Source: Martensiomyces pterosporus
Lineage: Eukaryota; Kickxellomycota; Kickxellomycetes; Kickxellales; Kickxellaceae
DNA length: 64,000 nucleotides
Assembly: GCA_025201845.1 (NCBI GenBank)
Contig: MU603944.1
Coordinates: 62,001-126,000, forward strand
Reading direction: 5' to 3'
Part shown: positions 36,022 to 44,324 of the stretch, in pieces
Numbering within the stretch: the stretch's first letter is position 1
Layout of the letters: each line of letters begins with the position of its first letter
Translations under genes and position numbers: made by a program
Notes under the pieces: model-generated
Told to the model about the DNA's origin: nothing
What the model saw: the letters and a program-made list of their open reading frames with translations, nothing else
Database searches by the model: none

Positions 36022-37176
36022 ATGGCGTGAACAGAATAAAGTTTGCACGCGGAATGCATTGATGCTGTACATATCGGCATGTACAATGGCGGCCAGCGAT
36101 CCGTTTAGGCAGTAGTGGTCGCTGCGAGCAATGCTCCTCTTACTCCATATGCACAGCAGCATCGCCTTGTTGACTCCAGCTTCGCATAAGCCTCTACATC
36201 CTATCCCAAGGCTGGTCCGTTCCCCCGCCAGAACACGCAACAATCGAGCACCTCATATTCGCGTTCGCTGAATGCACTGGTGCTGTTATTGTTGCTGCTA
36301 TTGCCAGCTGGCACTACCAGCAACCGCTGCCATTATCGACACCAATGCCATCGCCCGCGCTCCCTACATTTGGCGAGCGTCTGCTGTCGCAAGCCAGACA
36401 CAAGGTGCTCTGGCGCTGCAAACCAGTGGCTTCCGTGTGCTGTCCAAAAATAACCACGGCAGCAGCGTGTCTGCGTCGCTTTTGCGGTTTTATGACTGCT
36501 CACGCAGTGCAGCGAGAAAAAAAAAAAGAACGCGGCCCGCGCTTATTATTTCGCCCTTTGTGGCGTGGCGTGTGTGCGCATCTGTATGCGGTGCCCTCAC
36601 CACGCCTGCATTGGCTGCTTTATTCCTTTCCAGCGATCATGTGTGCGCAACCATTCTCTCCCGCTTGCCTGCTTGTGCCCACGCCCGCCATGCGTTCTTC
36701 CCATTGCTCTTTCCTGCGTGGTACACCACGCCCAAGGGGTTTATTGTGACTGACAATCCCGGCTGAGCGGTGGGGATGGTGTCTGCCTTTCCCTGCCTGA
36801 GCGTCTTGTTTGTGGGAGTTTTGATTCGGGCTTGGCCTTTGGCCTGTGCGGGCGGCCGAGCTATAAAGCTGCTCCGCCCAACACTGGCGCTCTGCATAAA
36901 TGTCCTTTATTTCTTTGTAGCGCCCAGCCATTGGGAGGAGGAGGCCGGCCTATCTACCCTAGGCTCGTTCTCTTTTTCTGGTCCCTTCTCCTCTGGCTAG
37001 CACACCCCCCTCTTTCCCCTTGCAAAACTATTGCTGGATTTTCCACCCTTCTATTCTCCCCACGCACTCGCCCTTCGCAGCTCTTGCTTTATGCCTTGCT
37101 TATTCTTGGATGACGCGGCCCGCTCTCCCTGCTCCCTCCCTGCTTCTTGCTTAACATCACGCAATACTTATTCAGC
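36022..37176. other. Intergenic region between CRIB-repeat and PAK-like genes
   Basis: Contains the 3' flank of the CRIB gene (AATAAAG near 36036), an A13-like run near 36519, and the kinase promoter and pyrimidine-rich leader (36965-37165). CTTAAC followed by TTATTCAG ends one base before the kinase ATG, resembling a branch site and acceptor, so a leader intron is possible. A 164-codon open frame at 36272-36766 has no support. Confidence 0.5.
36862..36868 (+). promoter_or_regulatory. TATA box upstream of PAK-like kinase
   Basis: TATAAAG lies 315 bases before the ATG at 37177. The long distance fits a leader that may contain an intron. Confidence 0.45.
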
Positions 37177-39408
37177 ATGGTTCACCCTCCTCACGTTCAC
37201 TTGTTTCATGGCCTGTTAGCCAAGGCCGGCATGACCAAGGTCAAGGAAATCAGCTCGCCCTTTAATGTGCAGCACGACGTCCACATCAGCATCGAGGACA
37301 TTGACGATATCCTTGAGAACATGCCCGATACGCTGAAGGCATACATTGGCCCATCAAAGTCATCGCCGGCATCGCACCGCACGCAGGACGGACAGGACAC
37401 GCATCGGTCCGATTCAGCAGTAAGCTCCCCGCGCACACCCATATACGAATCAATGACCAGCTCGCAGAAGGGCAGTAAGGAAGACGCCCTGTCTGCTCAG
37501 ATCAGCCGGGTGAGCTTGAACGATGCGGATAATTTGGATACAGCCTCGGAGCAGAACAGCACGTCGACTGGCCGGCCATCGTCGCTGCACCAGAGGCAGC
37601 CGCAGCGGCCAAACACGCCCAGCAATACTCTGGCGTCAAAGTCCATGCGCAGCTACCAATCGACACCACAGTATCGCCAGCAGCAGACACAGCAGCAACA
37701 ACAACAGCAACAACAGCAGCAAAAAGCCCATGATTCAAACTACACATACCAGAAACAGAGCCCCTACAATCCGTCGTATGCCACGCCGTCAGAGTCTCCA
37801 CCCCCGGCTAAAACACCCGTTTCAGCACCCTTGCCAACAGTGTTGACGTCTCAGCCGCAGAGCGAGTACTACTACAACAAAGCAGTGGCTCATGTGGAGG
37901 ATGTCTATTTCACGCCAAACAGCCCGCAGTCGGCATCAGCACGCATGTACGGAGCAGATTACGGAGCAGATTCGGGTGCTGTGAGCATCAGCGAGAGCGA
38001 TTGTGCGGTTTCGCGGTCCGTAGACACTGATAAGGGCCAGTGGATGAAGCGCAAGTCGCTTGAATCCACACACAGCCTCTCAACTGCTGCGAGGAAGCCA
38101 CAAACAGCGGCGCTGGCCACCACTGCTACCGTGGTGAACGCCAGTCTGGATCCCAATGGCAACTACAGCCCGCTGCTACCATCCTCGACATCGGTGGCTG
38201 ACATAACCCCATCGGCACCGCCACTGCCTGCGCATCTGTCGGATGAGGTCCAGGACAATGGCGCCATATCATTGCCGAAGCCAGAGGCGGAACTGCCGAC
38301 ACAGCAGAACACAGCCATTGATAGTACCGCGCCTGAGGCAGCAGCTACAGCCATGTCAGCGACAGCAGCAGAATCAACAGCTACTGCGACAGCAGCAGTC
38401 GCTGATAGCAGCAAACGCTCAAAGTACGCACGATCAACCACAGTGATCCGCACTCTTGGTAGCGAGCGCGATCTCGACGCAGCAATCAACAGCAGCACAT
38501 CGGTGGCAGCAGCACCCACACCAAAGACACAAAAGAACCCGCGCGAAAACTACGACGAGCTGGAGGAGTACGCCGAGGGCGAGTCTGGGAATGTGTTTGT
38601 GGCGCACAGCAAGAAGCAGAACAAGCAGGTGGCAATCAAGGTAGTATCCAAGACGGCCAAGACGCGGTACCGGAAACTGCGCAACGAGTTGAAGATCCTG
38701 CGGCGGATCCGGTCGCACCACATCGTGCGGTTCTACGAGTACTTTTCGATCGACGATTCTGTGTGGATCGTCTACGAGTTCATGAGCCGCGGCTCTCTGA
38801 CCGACTTGCTTGCTGGTTACCCTGTCCTTCGCATGCCGGAGCCTGTCATTGCATATGCCATGCATGCCATATTGACAGCACTGGCGTACTTGCATGAGCG
38901 GCGGATCGTCCACTGCGATCTGCGCAGCGACAACGTGCTGATCGGCTCTAACGGCCAGGTCAAACTCGCGGATTTCAGCAGCGCCGCTCACCTGTCGACC
39001 GACCAGAAGTCTGCGCAAAAGACGGCCCTGGGTGCAGTGTACTGGATGGCACCGGAGCTGGCGAAGGGCGCTGGATACTCGCCGAGCACGGATGTGTGGG
39101 CCGCTGGCGCGCTTATCTACGAGATGCTCGAGGGCCAGCCGCCGTATATCGAGTACCCGGAGCTGAAGGTCCTCGAGCTGGCCACAGCAAAGGGCATCCC
39201 GCAGCCGAGTTCCCCAGACGTGTGGTCGGAGAGTGTGGTTGCGCTGATGAGGCTCTGCTGTGCCGCCAACCCGTCGGAGCGGCCGCCGGCGTCCCGCCTG
39301 CGCAAACACGAGTTTGTCGAGTCTCCAGACACCGTTCGGTCTGCACGGTCTCTCGTTGCGTTTGTTTCGGAGGTGGAGCAGATCGTTGAAGACGAGCAAG
39401 AGGAGTGA
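37177..39408 (+). CDS. PAK/Ste20-like protein kinase with CRIB motif and altered catalytic motifs
   Basis: 743 residues. Near the N-terminus KEISSPFNVQHDVHIS (about residues 23-38) fits the CRIB consensus and is followed by an acidic/hydrophobic stretch (DIDDILENMPDTL) like the PAK autoinhibitory segment. A long Ser/Gln-rich linker leads to a kinase domain at about 455-730. Lys488 (VAIKVV) is present. The glycine loop reads AEGESGNVF with the first Gly replaced, the catalytic loop is HCDLRSDN (His579-Cys-Asp581 instead of HRD), the DFG motif is Asp599-Phe-Ser, and the P+1 loop is GAVYWMAPE where PAKs have GTPYWMAPE. The metal-binding Asp residues and an activation-loop Thr616 remain. Activity may be weak, atypical or scaffold-like. 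The start could instead be ATG 37231, which would still keep CRIB. It lies between the CRIB-repeat and Erf4 genes. Confidence 0.85.
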   Translation: MVHPPHVHLFHGLLAKAGMTKVKEISSPFNVQHDVHISIEDIDDILENMPDTLKAYIGPSKSSPASHRTQDGQDTHRSDSAVSSPRTPIYESMTSSQKGSKEDALSAQISRVSLNDADNLDTASEQNSTSTGRPSSLHQRQPQRPNTPSNTLASKSMRSYQSTPQYRQQQTQQQQQQQQQQQKAHDSNYTYQKQSPYNPSYATPSESPPPAKTPVSAPLPTVLTSQPQSEYYYNKAVAHVEDVYFTPNSPQSASARMYGADYGADSGAVSISESDCAVSRSVDTDKGQWMKRKSLESTHSLSTAARKPQTAALATTATVVNASLDPNGNYSPLLPSSTSVADITPSAPPLPAHLSDEVQDNGAISLPKPEAELPTQQNTAIDSTAPEAAATAMSATAAESTATATAAVADSSKRSKYARSTTVIRTLGSERDLDAAINSSTSVAAAPTPKTQKNPRENYDELEEYAEGESGNVFVAHSKKQNKQVAIKVVSKTAKTRYRKLRNELKILRRIRSHHIVRFYEYFSIDDSVWIVYEFMSRGSLTDLLAGYPVLRMPEPVIAYAMHAILTALAYLHERRIVHCDLRSDNVLIGSNGQVKLADFSSAAHLSTDQKSAQKTALGAVYWMAPELAKGAGYSPSTDVWAAGALIYEMLEGQPPYIEYPELKVLELATAKGIPQPSSPDVWSESVVALMRLCCAANPSERPPASRLRKHEFVESPDTVRSARSLVAFVSEVEQIVEDEQEE

Positions 39409-40169
39409 GGGCGACGTGCCTTCATCCTCCTCTTGCTGCCTTTTTGCCGTATGCAACCACTACACCCCCCCTTGTAGCTTCCTAGCGTCCTTTTGAACTA
39501 TATGCTTTCTGTCTCGCTGTGAATTTTACCATTACTGTACTGCCGCACCGCAGATTAGCATCTTCATTCCCGCAAAGCCCTATCTGTCAGCGTGTGCACT
39601 GCTCACAAAACACCAGCCACTCCAAGTGGAGCCCATTTCGCCGCAACGAAAGCTTTGTTTACGATTCGGATGTGGTGGTGCTCGGGGCACTCAAAATGGC
39701 TCCCCAGCTACGCAAGCAGAGGCAAGCAAACAGGATATCGATCGCTGGCAATTTACGCAGAGGAGCTGCTCTTGTCTGACTATGGATATGCTCAGGCTTT
39801 CCTGAGTGCAACAATGGCACGGCTGCTTAGGCTGTTCCAGGCTCCCAGCATGCAAGTCCTACGCCTGCTCCCCTTTGCCTTTCAGCCGCCTTTGCATTTC
39901 CCCCCTCTATTCTTGCTTCTGTAAACTCTTTGTATTCTGTTATATTTTTGGTTGTAATTTTTGCTCTTTGATTCGCGCTTCTGCGTCTGCTGCTCTCCTG
40001 CTCTCCTGGCTGCCATCGGGGTTTCGAGGGCTTTGCGGAGCACTGCGTCTTCCTTCTTGCCGCTTCCTGTCAACAAACATCAACAAAAGGCACCTCTTTC
40101 TCTCTTTTGGCGCTTTATTGCAATTCCTTGCACCAAATTTCCCTCCCTGCTTCTTTGTGCGTTTGGTAA
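39409..40169. other. Spacer between PAK-like kinase and Erf4 gene
   Basis: Kinase 3' flank, then a T/C-rich leader (39880-40160) typical of plus-strand genes in this window. No gene recognised. Confidence 0.5.
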
Positions 40170-41450
40170 ATGTCAATTGATAGCTCCTCAGAGCGCTGGT
40201 CCTTTGAGAACCTCGGCCAAAGCACAGACTCCGGATATCCTCTACTAAGCAGCACGGAAAGCAGCCACTACAACAAGCCACAAAACACACCGCTTTCTCA
40301 AGTCCTGGGCTCCGATATTGGTTCTCCGCCCAGCAATAGTAGCCTGCTGAACCGCTCGCCCAGCGGCGTTAGCACAAAACCAAAGTATCTACAGCGGCAT
40401 CGCTTGAACGGACGCGCAGAGTCCATAAAGTCCGACGCTTCGTCCATCTGCCAGCAGCAGCATTACAACCCCTCGCAGCAACAGCAGAACCACTATCAGC
40501 GGCACCAGCACATGTATACGGCTCCTGAGGGCCATCAGACCAGTGGCATATACTCGATACCACCGACTGCGAACCACTCGGGCTCGACGCCGCGCAGCTC
40601 TGTGTATAGCGATAGAGCGGTGTTCACGACCAGCAGGCAGCGGGAGACGGATTCCAGCTTGAGCTCCAGCCCGCCTCTTTCTATTTCAGCCATCCCTCCG
40701 TCTGCGCATACACCGCAGCAGGCGGATTGGCAGCAGCAGCAGCGACAACAGCAGCCTCAGCCGACAACTCCAACCTCCACACTGACCCCAACGCCACAGC
40801 AGAGACCACAAAGCATAGTCGCATTGTCAACGCCTGCACCATCTATGTCTCGTAACAGTCTCCAGCAGCAGCATTGGGATGGCCAATACAGCCCTCCTAG
40901 ACGAGGCAGCAGTCTGGGGGTGTCAATCGCTGGCAATGAGCCAAGCGGGGGAGCAGACTACAATGGCCGCAACAGCACCAACAATAATGGCAATAGCGGC
41001 CATGACAACGTCAACCCACTCGGCCGCAAAACGTACGCACTGCCCGCGATAGACACAGCGCCGCAGAATGCACTCGAGCACTCGCAAGCGCAGCGGATCC
41101 GGATTGAGCGTGACTACTCGATGGGCGATGCGCGGCAGTTTGCATTGGAGTTCCCCGGACAGCTGCGTGGCAAAATTGACGAGCACAGATTCAAGCGCTT
41201 TGTTCGCCGTGTAAATGCCATGCTGGCTGAGGCTGAGGGAGCGACAATGAGGAATGTCCTCGAGGGGTGCTTGGCTTACGTTACGCTGTACATCTCCACT
41301 CTGTTCATTAAGCCCCAGTTCAAGAGGACCGTCGATAGAATCTCGAGGTTCATTGCCGAGGAAAACGAGGCGCTGTTTAGACCCGCTGGCTTGTCGGTAA
41401 TAGACCCCAAGCAGACTGCATTCATGTTTATCGAAATCATATCGCTCTAG
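40170..41450 (+). CDS. ERF4: Golgin-7/Erf4 family protein, Ras palmitoyltransferase subunit
   Basis: 426 residues. The first 300 are Ser/Gln/Pro-rich and disordered. The C-terminal 115 form the Erf4/GOLGA7 domain: RIRIERDYSMGD at about 307, LRGKIDEHRF, NAMLAEAEGATMRNVLEGCLAY and FRPAGLSVIDP near the end. Erf4 partners the DHHC acyltransferase Erf2 at the ER/Golgi and stabilises its acyl-enzyme form for palmitoylation of Ras and Rho-type GTPases. The N-terminal extension is longer than in the budding-yeast protein but low in information. The start at 40170 is the first ATG of the frame after a pyrimidine-rich leader. Its proximity to two CRIB-motif genes may be chance or may reflect a GTPase-signalling neighbourhood. 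Confidence 0.85.
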   Translation: MSIDSSSERWSFENLGQSTDSGYPLLSSTESSHYNKPQNTPLSQVLGSDIGSPPSNSSLLNRSPSGVSTKPKYLQRHRLNGRAESIKSDASSICQQQHYNPSQQQQNHYQRHQHMYTAPEGHQTSGIYSIPPTANHSGSTPRSSVYSDRAVFTTSRQRETDSSLSSSPPLSISAIPPSAHTPQQADWQQQQRQQQPQPTTPTSTLTPTPQQRPQSIVALSTPAPSMSRNSLQQQHWDGQYSPPRRGSSLGVSIAGNEPSGGADYNGRNSTNNNGNSGHDNVNPLGRKTYALPAIDTAPQNALEHSQAQRIRIERDYSMGDARQFALEFPGQLRGKIDEHRFKRFVRRVNAMLAEAEGATMRNVLEGCLAYVTLYISTLFIKPQFKRTVDRISRFIAEENEALFRPAGLSVIDPKQTAFMFIEIISL

Positions 41451-41619
41451 CCCTCCCTCGCTCTTACATCTTCTATCACAAGCTTACATCTCTGGCCCTT
41501 GCAATAGTGTATTAGGAGATGGCATGGAAGTCAAGCAAAAGAGACCAGCTGACGATAACAGTGCTCATGGTCGCCCTGGAGGCAGCAGCCCCGCATGCGC
41601 ATGCCCGCAGTTCACGCTT

Positions 41620-42417
41620 CTATACAGAGTTCACTTCTTTGCGTGCATGCCTCGCATCGGTCAGCTCCTTGATCCGACGACCCAGGCGCTTTCCGTTCCG
41701 CTTGCATAGAGAGCAGGAGCTGTAGTCGTCTTCTAGCTCCTGTATCTCCTCTCTCTCGCCAAAGACCCTGTGATTTCGCAGGTCCCTATGTGCCGGGCAC
41801 TTGATTTGGCCTAGCAAAGCAAGCAGGCAAAGCAGCAGAAAAGGCAGGGGGATTAGCAAGCACGCCCCCTTGTCGTCCACATGTAGCAAGACGCCTGCAG
41901 TGTGCGCTTTCGGCTTACATTTTATGTACCGCATTCGGGACACTCTGTATGTTTCGTACGACGAGCGAAGTACACCCAAAGAGACATCAGCCGGGACCTG
42001 GCCATGTATCGTAGGCCACAGCAGCCCCGACATCCGGAGCCGGCTTATTTCCAAATACAGCTCCTTCGTCATCTTGAACTCCATTTTGCGCTGCTTCCCC
42101 ATGCGCATACAATCGAGGGGATACACATTCATGAATCTGCCGACTAGAGGCCAGTCGTCGTCATTCACCACGCCAAAGTATTTCTTGATACACTTCCGCA
42201 GGAGCATGACATCCTTCCACAGCCAATCCTCCTTGTTTGGCCGGTGTAGTGCCCGGTGGGCAAACCATTTGGAGTCCAGGTGACGCAGACAGTCGAGTAC
42301 GGGAACTTTGAGCTCCTTTGAAATCGCTGTCCAGTTGCATCTCTTGGTTTCCTCGTTGTAGTGAAATGTCGCAGCCAGCGTTACCCGGTCGCTGAGGCTA
42401 TGCTCGCGAGGCTCCAT
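41620..42417 (-). CDS. Myb/SANT-like small nuclear protein
   Basis: Two exons, complement(join(41620..41810, 41919..42417)), 229 residues from ATG 42417, which has the stronger start context. An in-frame ATG at 42495 would give 255 residues. The exon 1 donor GTAAGC follows RMRYIK. The 108-bp intron has a TTGCTAATCC branch site and a TTGCTAG acceptor, and the frame resumes QIKCPAHRDLRNH. Reading through the intron would add a spurious hydrophobic Leu-rich stretch. Residues about 10-60 contain a Trp-spaced helical segment (CNWTAISKELKVPVLDCLRH...SKWFAHRALH) resembling Myb/SANT units, followed by further Trp-containing helices (EDWLWKDV, DDWPLVGRFM). The C-terminus is basic with a CSLCKRNGKR stretch. 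DNA or chromatin binding is plausible; the specific family is not recognised. Confidence 0.65.
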   Translation of the reverse strand: MEPREHSLSDRVTLAATFHYNEETKRCNWTAISKELKVPVLDCLRHLDSKWFAHRALHRPNKEDWLWKDVMLLRKCIKKYFGVVNDDDWPLVGRFMNVYPLDCMRMGKQRKMEFKMTKELYLEISRLRMSGLLWPTIHGQVPADVSLGVLRSSYETYRVSRMRYIKCKPKAHTAGVLLHVDDKGACLLIPLPFLLLCLLALLGQIKCPAHRDLRNHRVFGEREEIQELEDDYSSCSLCKRNGKRLGRRIKELTDARHARKEVNSV

Positions 42418-42537
42418 GGCAGCAGTGCGCTGGGTATTAGAAGCGTGAAATGCTGGTGGTGTAAAAGCGCTTTGGGCAAGGTGGAGCGGATGCATACTTG
42501 ATGGTGTTGCCGGTGCGGCAAGCTGCCGGCAGCTGCG

Positions 42538-42546
42538 ATTTAAATA
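42538..42546 (-). promoter_or_regulatory. TATA-like element of Myb/SANT-like gene
   Basis: TATTTAAAT on the minus strand, 129 bases before ATG 42417 and 51 before ATG 42495. The distance favours the downstream start when compared with other genes here. Confidence 0.45.
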
Positions 42547-42588
42547 CGGCAGCCGCGGATAGCCACGCCATCTTCCGCCTACTTGTTC

Positions 42589-42612
42589 TTTCTCTCTTTC
42601 TCTCTCTCTCTA
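42589..42612. repeat. CT-rich microsatellite
   Basis: TTCTCTCTTTCTCTCTCTCT tract of about 24 bases in the divergent promoter. Confidence 0.75.
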
Positions 42613-43316
42613 CAAGCGCGCATACATAAATGTTCCATCCCCACACCACAAGAGCTGCTGCACATGTATGTAGATATGCTGGGCACACCGCTCATATGTA
42701 TACAATAGCGCTGAGCACGCGCAGCTAGGCAGGGGATAGCACAGCTATGCCTTTGGAAATAATATGCGCTCCATGCAGCCACTATGAGACTTTGCCCTGC
42801 TCTTTGTGTTTGGCTTTCTTTGGGATGCTTAATGACCAAACACTGGGCGGTGCGCAAAGGGAAAAAAGCAGCTTAATTTCCCTTTGCACTCCTTTGTCTG
42901 CCTGGCCCTTTGCATGCGCTTTCAATCTGCTTACCTGCTTGCATGCATTAATTGAATCTAGCGCAAGGTAGGATATGCTTCTTTAGATGCCCCTCCACAA
43001 AGGCGCAAAGGGTGCGGGTTTGCACGACACAAAGAGAGCAGCATGCTGCACCCCTTCTCTCGCAGCACGCTCAAGCTCCCCTACCTCGTGCACACGCTGA
43101 GGCAGCCAGGCCGCCACAAGGGAGCGCTGTCTGCCTGCAGGCGAGCATAACTCCTGTGTCGTGTCCCTGGATGCACACGTGATGTGGCCCGTAAATGCAG
43201 CAGCCATATCTGAAATGAGTATGCGCAGAGCAGTGGGACGCGGCAGTGTGCACGCTCATCCCCCTGATTTCTATTCTCTCCCCTCACCCCGCGCAGGTTA
43301 GGTACAAACAACGCAT

Positions 43317-44150
43317 ATGGCGGAACCCACTATTCTGGCTGAAGCGGCCGCTACCGCGGGGAGCTCCAGCACCCTAGTTCTGACCATCCTTCTCGCAATC
43401 GTCCTTGCAGGCGGCATCGGCTGGTACGTCCTCAACGCACAGTCGGCAGCAATCAGCAGCAGCTCCATCTCCCTTGCCTCAGGTGGCGGCAGCAGTGCAT
43501 CCAAGAAGCGCAACAACACGATATTGATTACAGGACCCCTTGGCTCGGGCAAGACAGCCCTATGGTGCCAGCTCCGATTCCAGGACAGAAAGAAGCGGCC
43601 CACGCAGACCTCAATGTCCATCAACGCCTCCGAGTGCTTCATCAACGAGGTCACGACCCACTTGGTCGACGTTCCAGGCCACCAAAAGTACCGCCTCGAA
43701 CGCGACAGCCACCTGCAGGCTGCACGCGGAGTCATCTTCATGGTGGATGCTGCGGCGGTGGCCGATGAGATCCGCCAGACAGCAGAGCTCCTCTACGACG
43801 TCTTGGCAGACCCCCACGTGCAGGAAAGGGAAACGGCAGTGTTGCTCCTCTGCAATAAGCAGGATGAGCAGTCGGCGCTCTCGAACTTGCGCATTCGCAA
43901 GATGCTGGAGGACGAGATTGACAAGCTCCGCTCAACCAGACAGGCTGGCTTGGAGCGCCTGGGCGAGGATGCCGCGGATGCCGCGGGCGACGAGAAGGCC
44001 GGCGACTTTTTGGGGTATGACGGCAAGGCGTTCTCGTTTGATGACGTGCCCAACATCGTGCAGTTCAACGAGTCATCCATGGTTCTGGGCCACGATGCCG
44101 GGGGCCTCGAGCAGATCGAGAGGTGGATTGCCGACACTCTTCACGGCTAA
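43317..44150 (+). CDS. SRP102: Signal recognition particle receptor subunit beta
   Basis: 277 residues. A single hydrophobic segment at about 19-40 anchors the protein in the ER, followed by a Ser/Gly linker and a Ras/Arf-like GTPase domain. The P-loop GPLGSGKT is at 73-80, the switch II motif DVPGH at 118-122, and the guanine-specificity motif NKQD at 180-183. This arrangement is characteristic of SR-beta, which tethers SR-alpha to the ER membrane during co-translational targeting. An insertion rich in Glu/Asp/Ala (LGEDAADAAGDEKAG) lies in the later part of the domain. The start at 43317 is the first ATG after the pyrimidine-rich leader. Identification is firm. Confidence 0.9.
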   Translation: MAEPTILAEAAATAGSSSTLVLTILLAIVLAGGIGWYVLNAQSAAISSSSISLASGGGSSASKKRNNTILITGPLGSGKTALWCQLRFQDRKKRPTQTSMSINASECFINEVTTHLVDVPGHQKYRLERDSHLQAARGVIFMVDAAAVADEIRQTAELLYDVLADPHVQERETAVLLLCNKQDEQSALSNLRIRKMLEDEIDKLRSTRQAGLERLGEDAADAAGDEKAGDFLGYDGKAFSFDDVPNIVQFNESSMVLGHDAGGLEQIERWIADTLHG

Positions 44151-44324
44151 CAGCAAAGCCGGCAGTTCCCGTGTCCGTTTCCAAAGCAGCAATACATTAG
44201 ACAAGCAGCATCTTTGAGGTTTGGTGGCGGAAAAGGAGGTTAATATTAAACAGAGCTGACAGAGCAAGAGGCGCCATGTGTGCGCGGTTGCTGCTATGAT
44301 ATTGCAGTCGCTGTGGCCGTGCCG

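Larger units (their letters stand above)
42418..43316. other. Divergent promoter between Myb/SANT-like and SRP receptor beta genes
   Basis: About 0.9 kb with no supported gene. It includes the TATA-like element and CT microsatellite listed separately. A second ATG for the Myb/SANT-like gene lies at 42495. Confidence 0.5.

Noticed and set aside
41811..41918. Read-through Leu-rich segment in the Myb/SANT-like ORF
   Set aside because: It is bounded by a GTAAGC donor, a GCTAAT branch site and a CTAG acceptor; removal keeps frame, so it is an intron and not a transmembrane segment.
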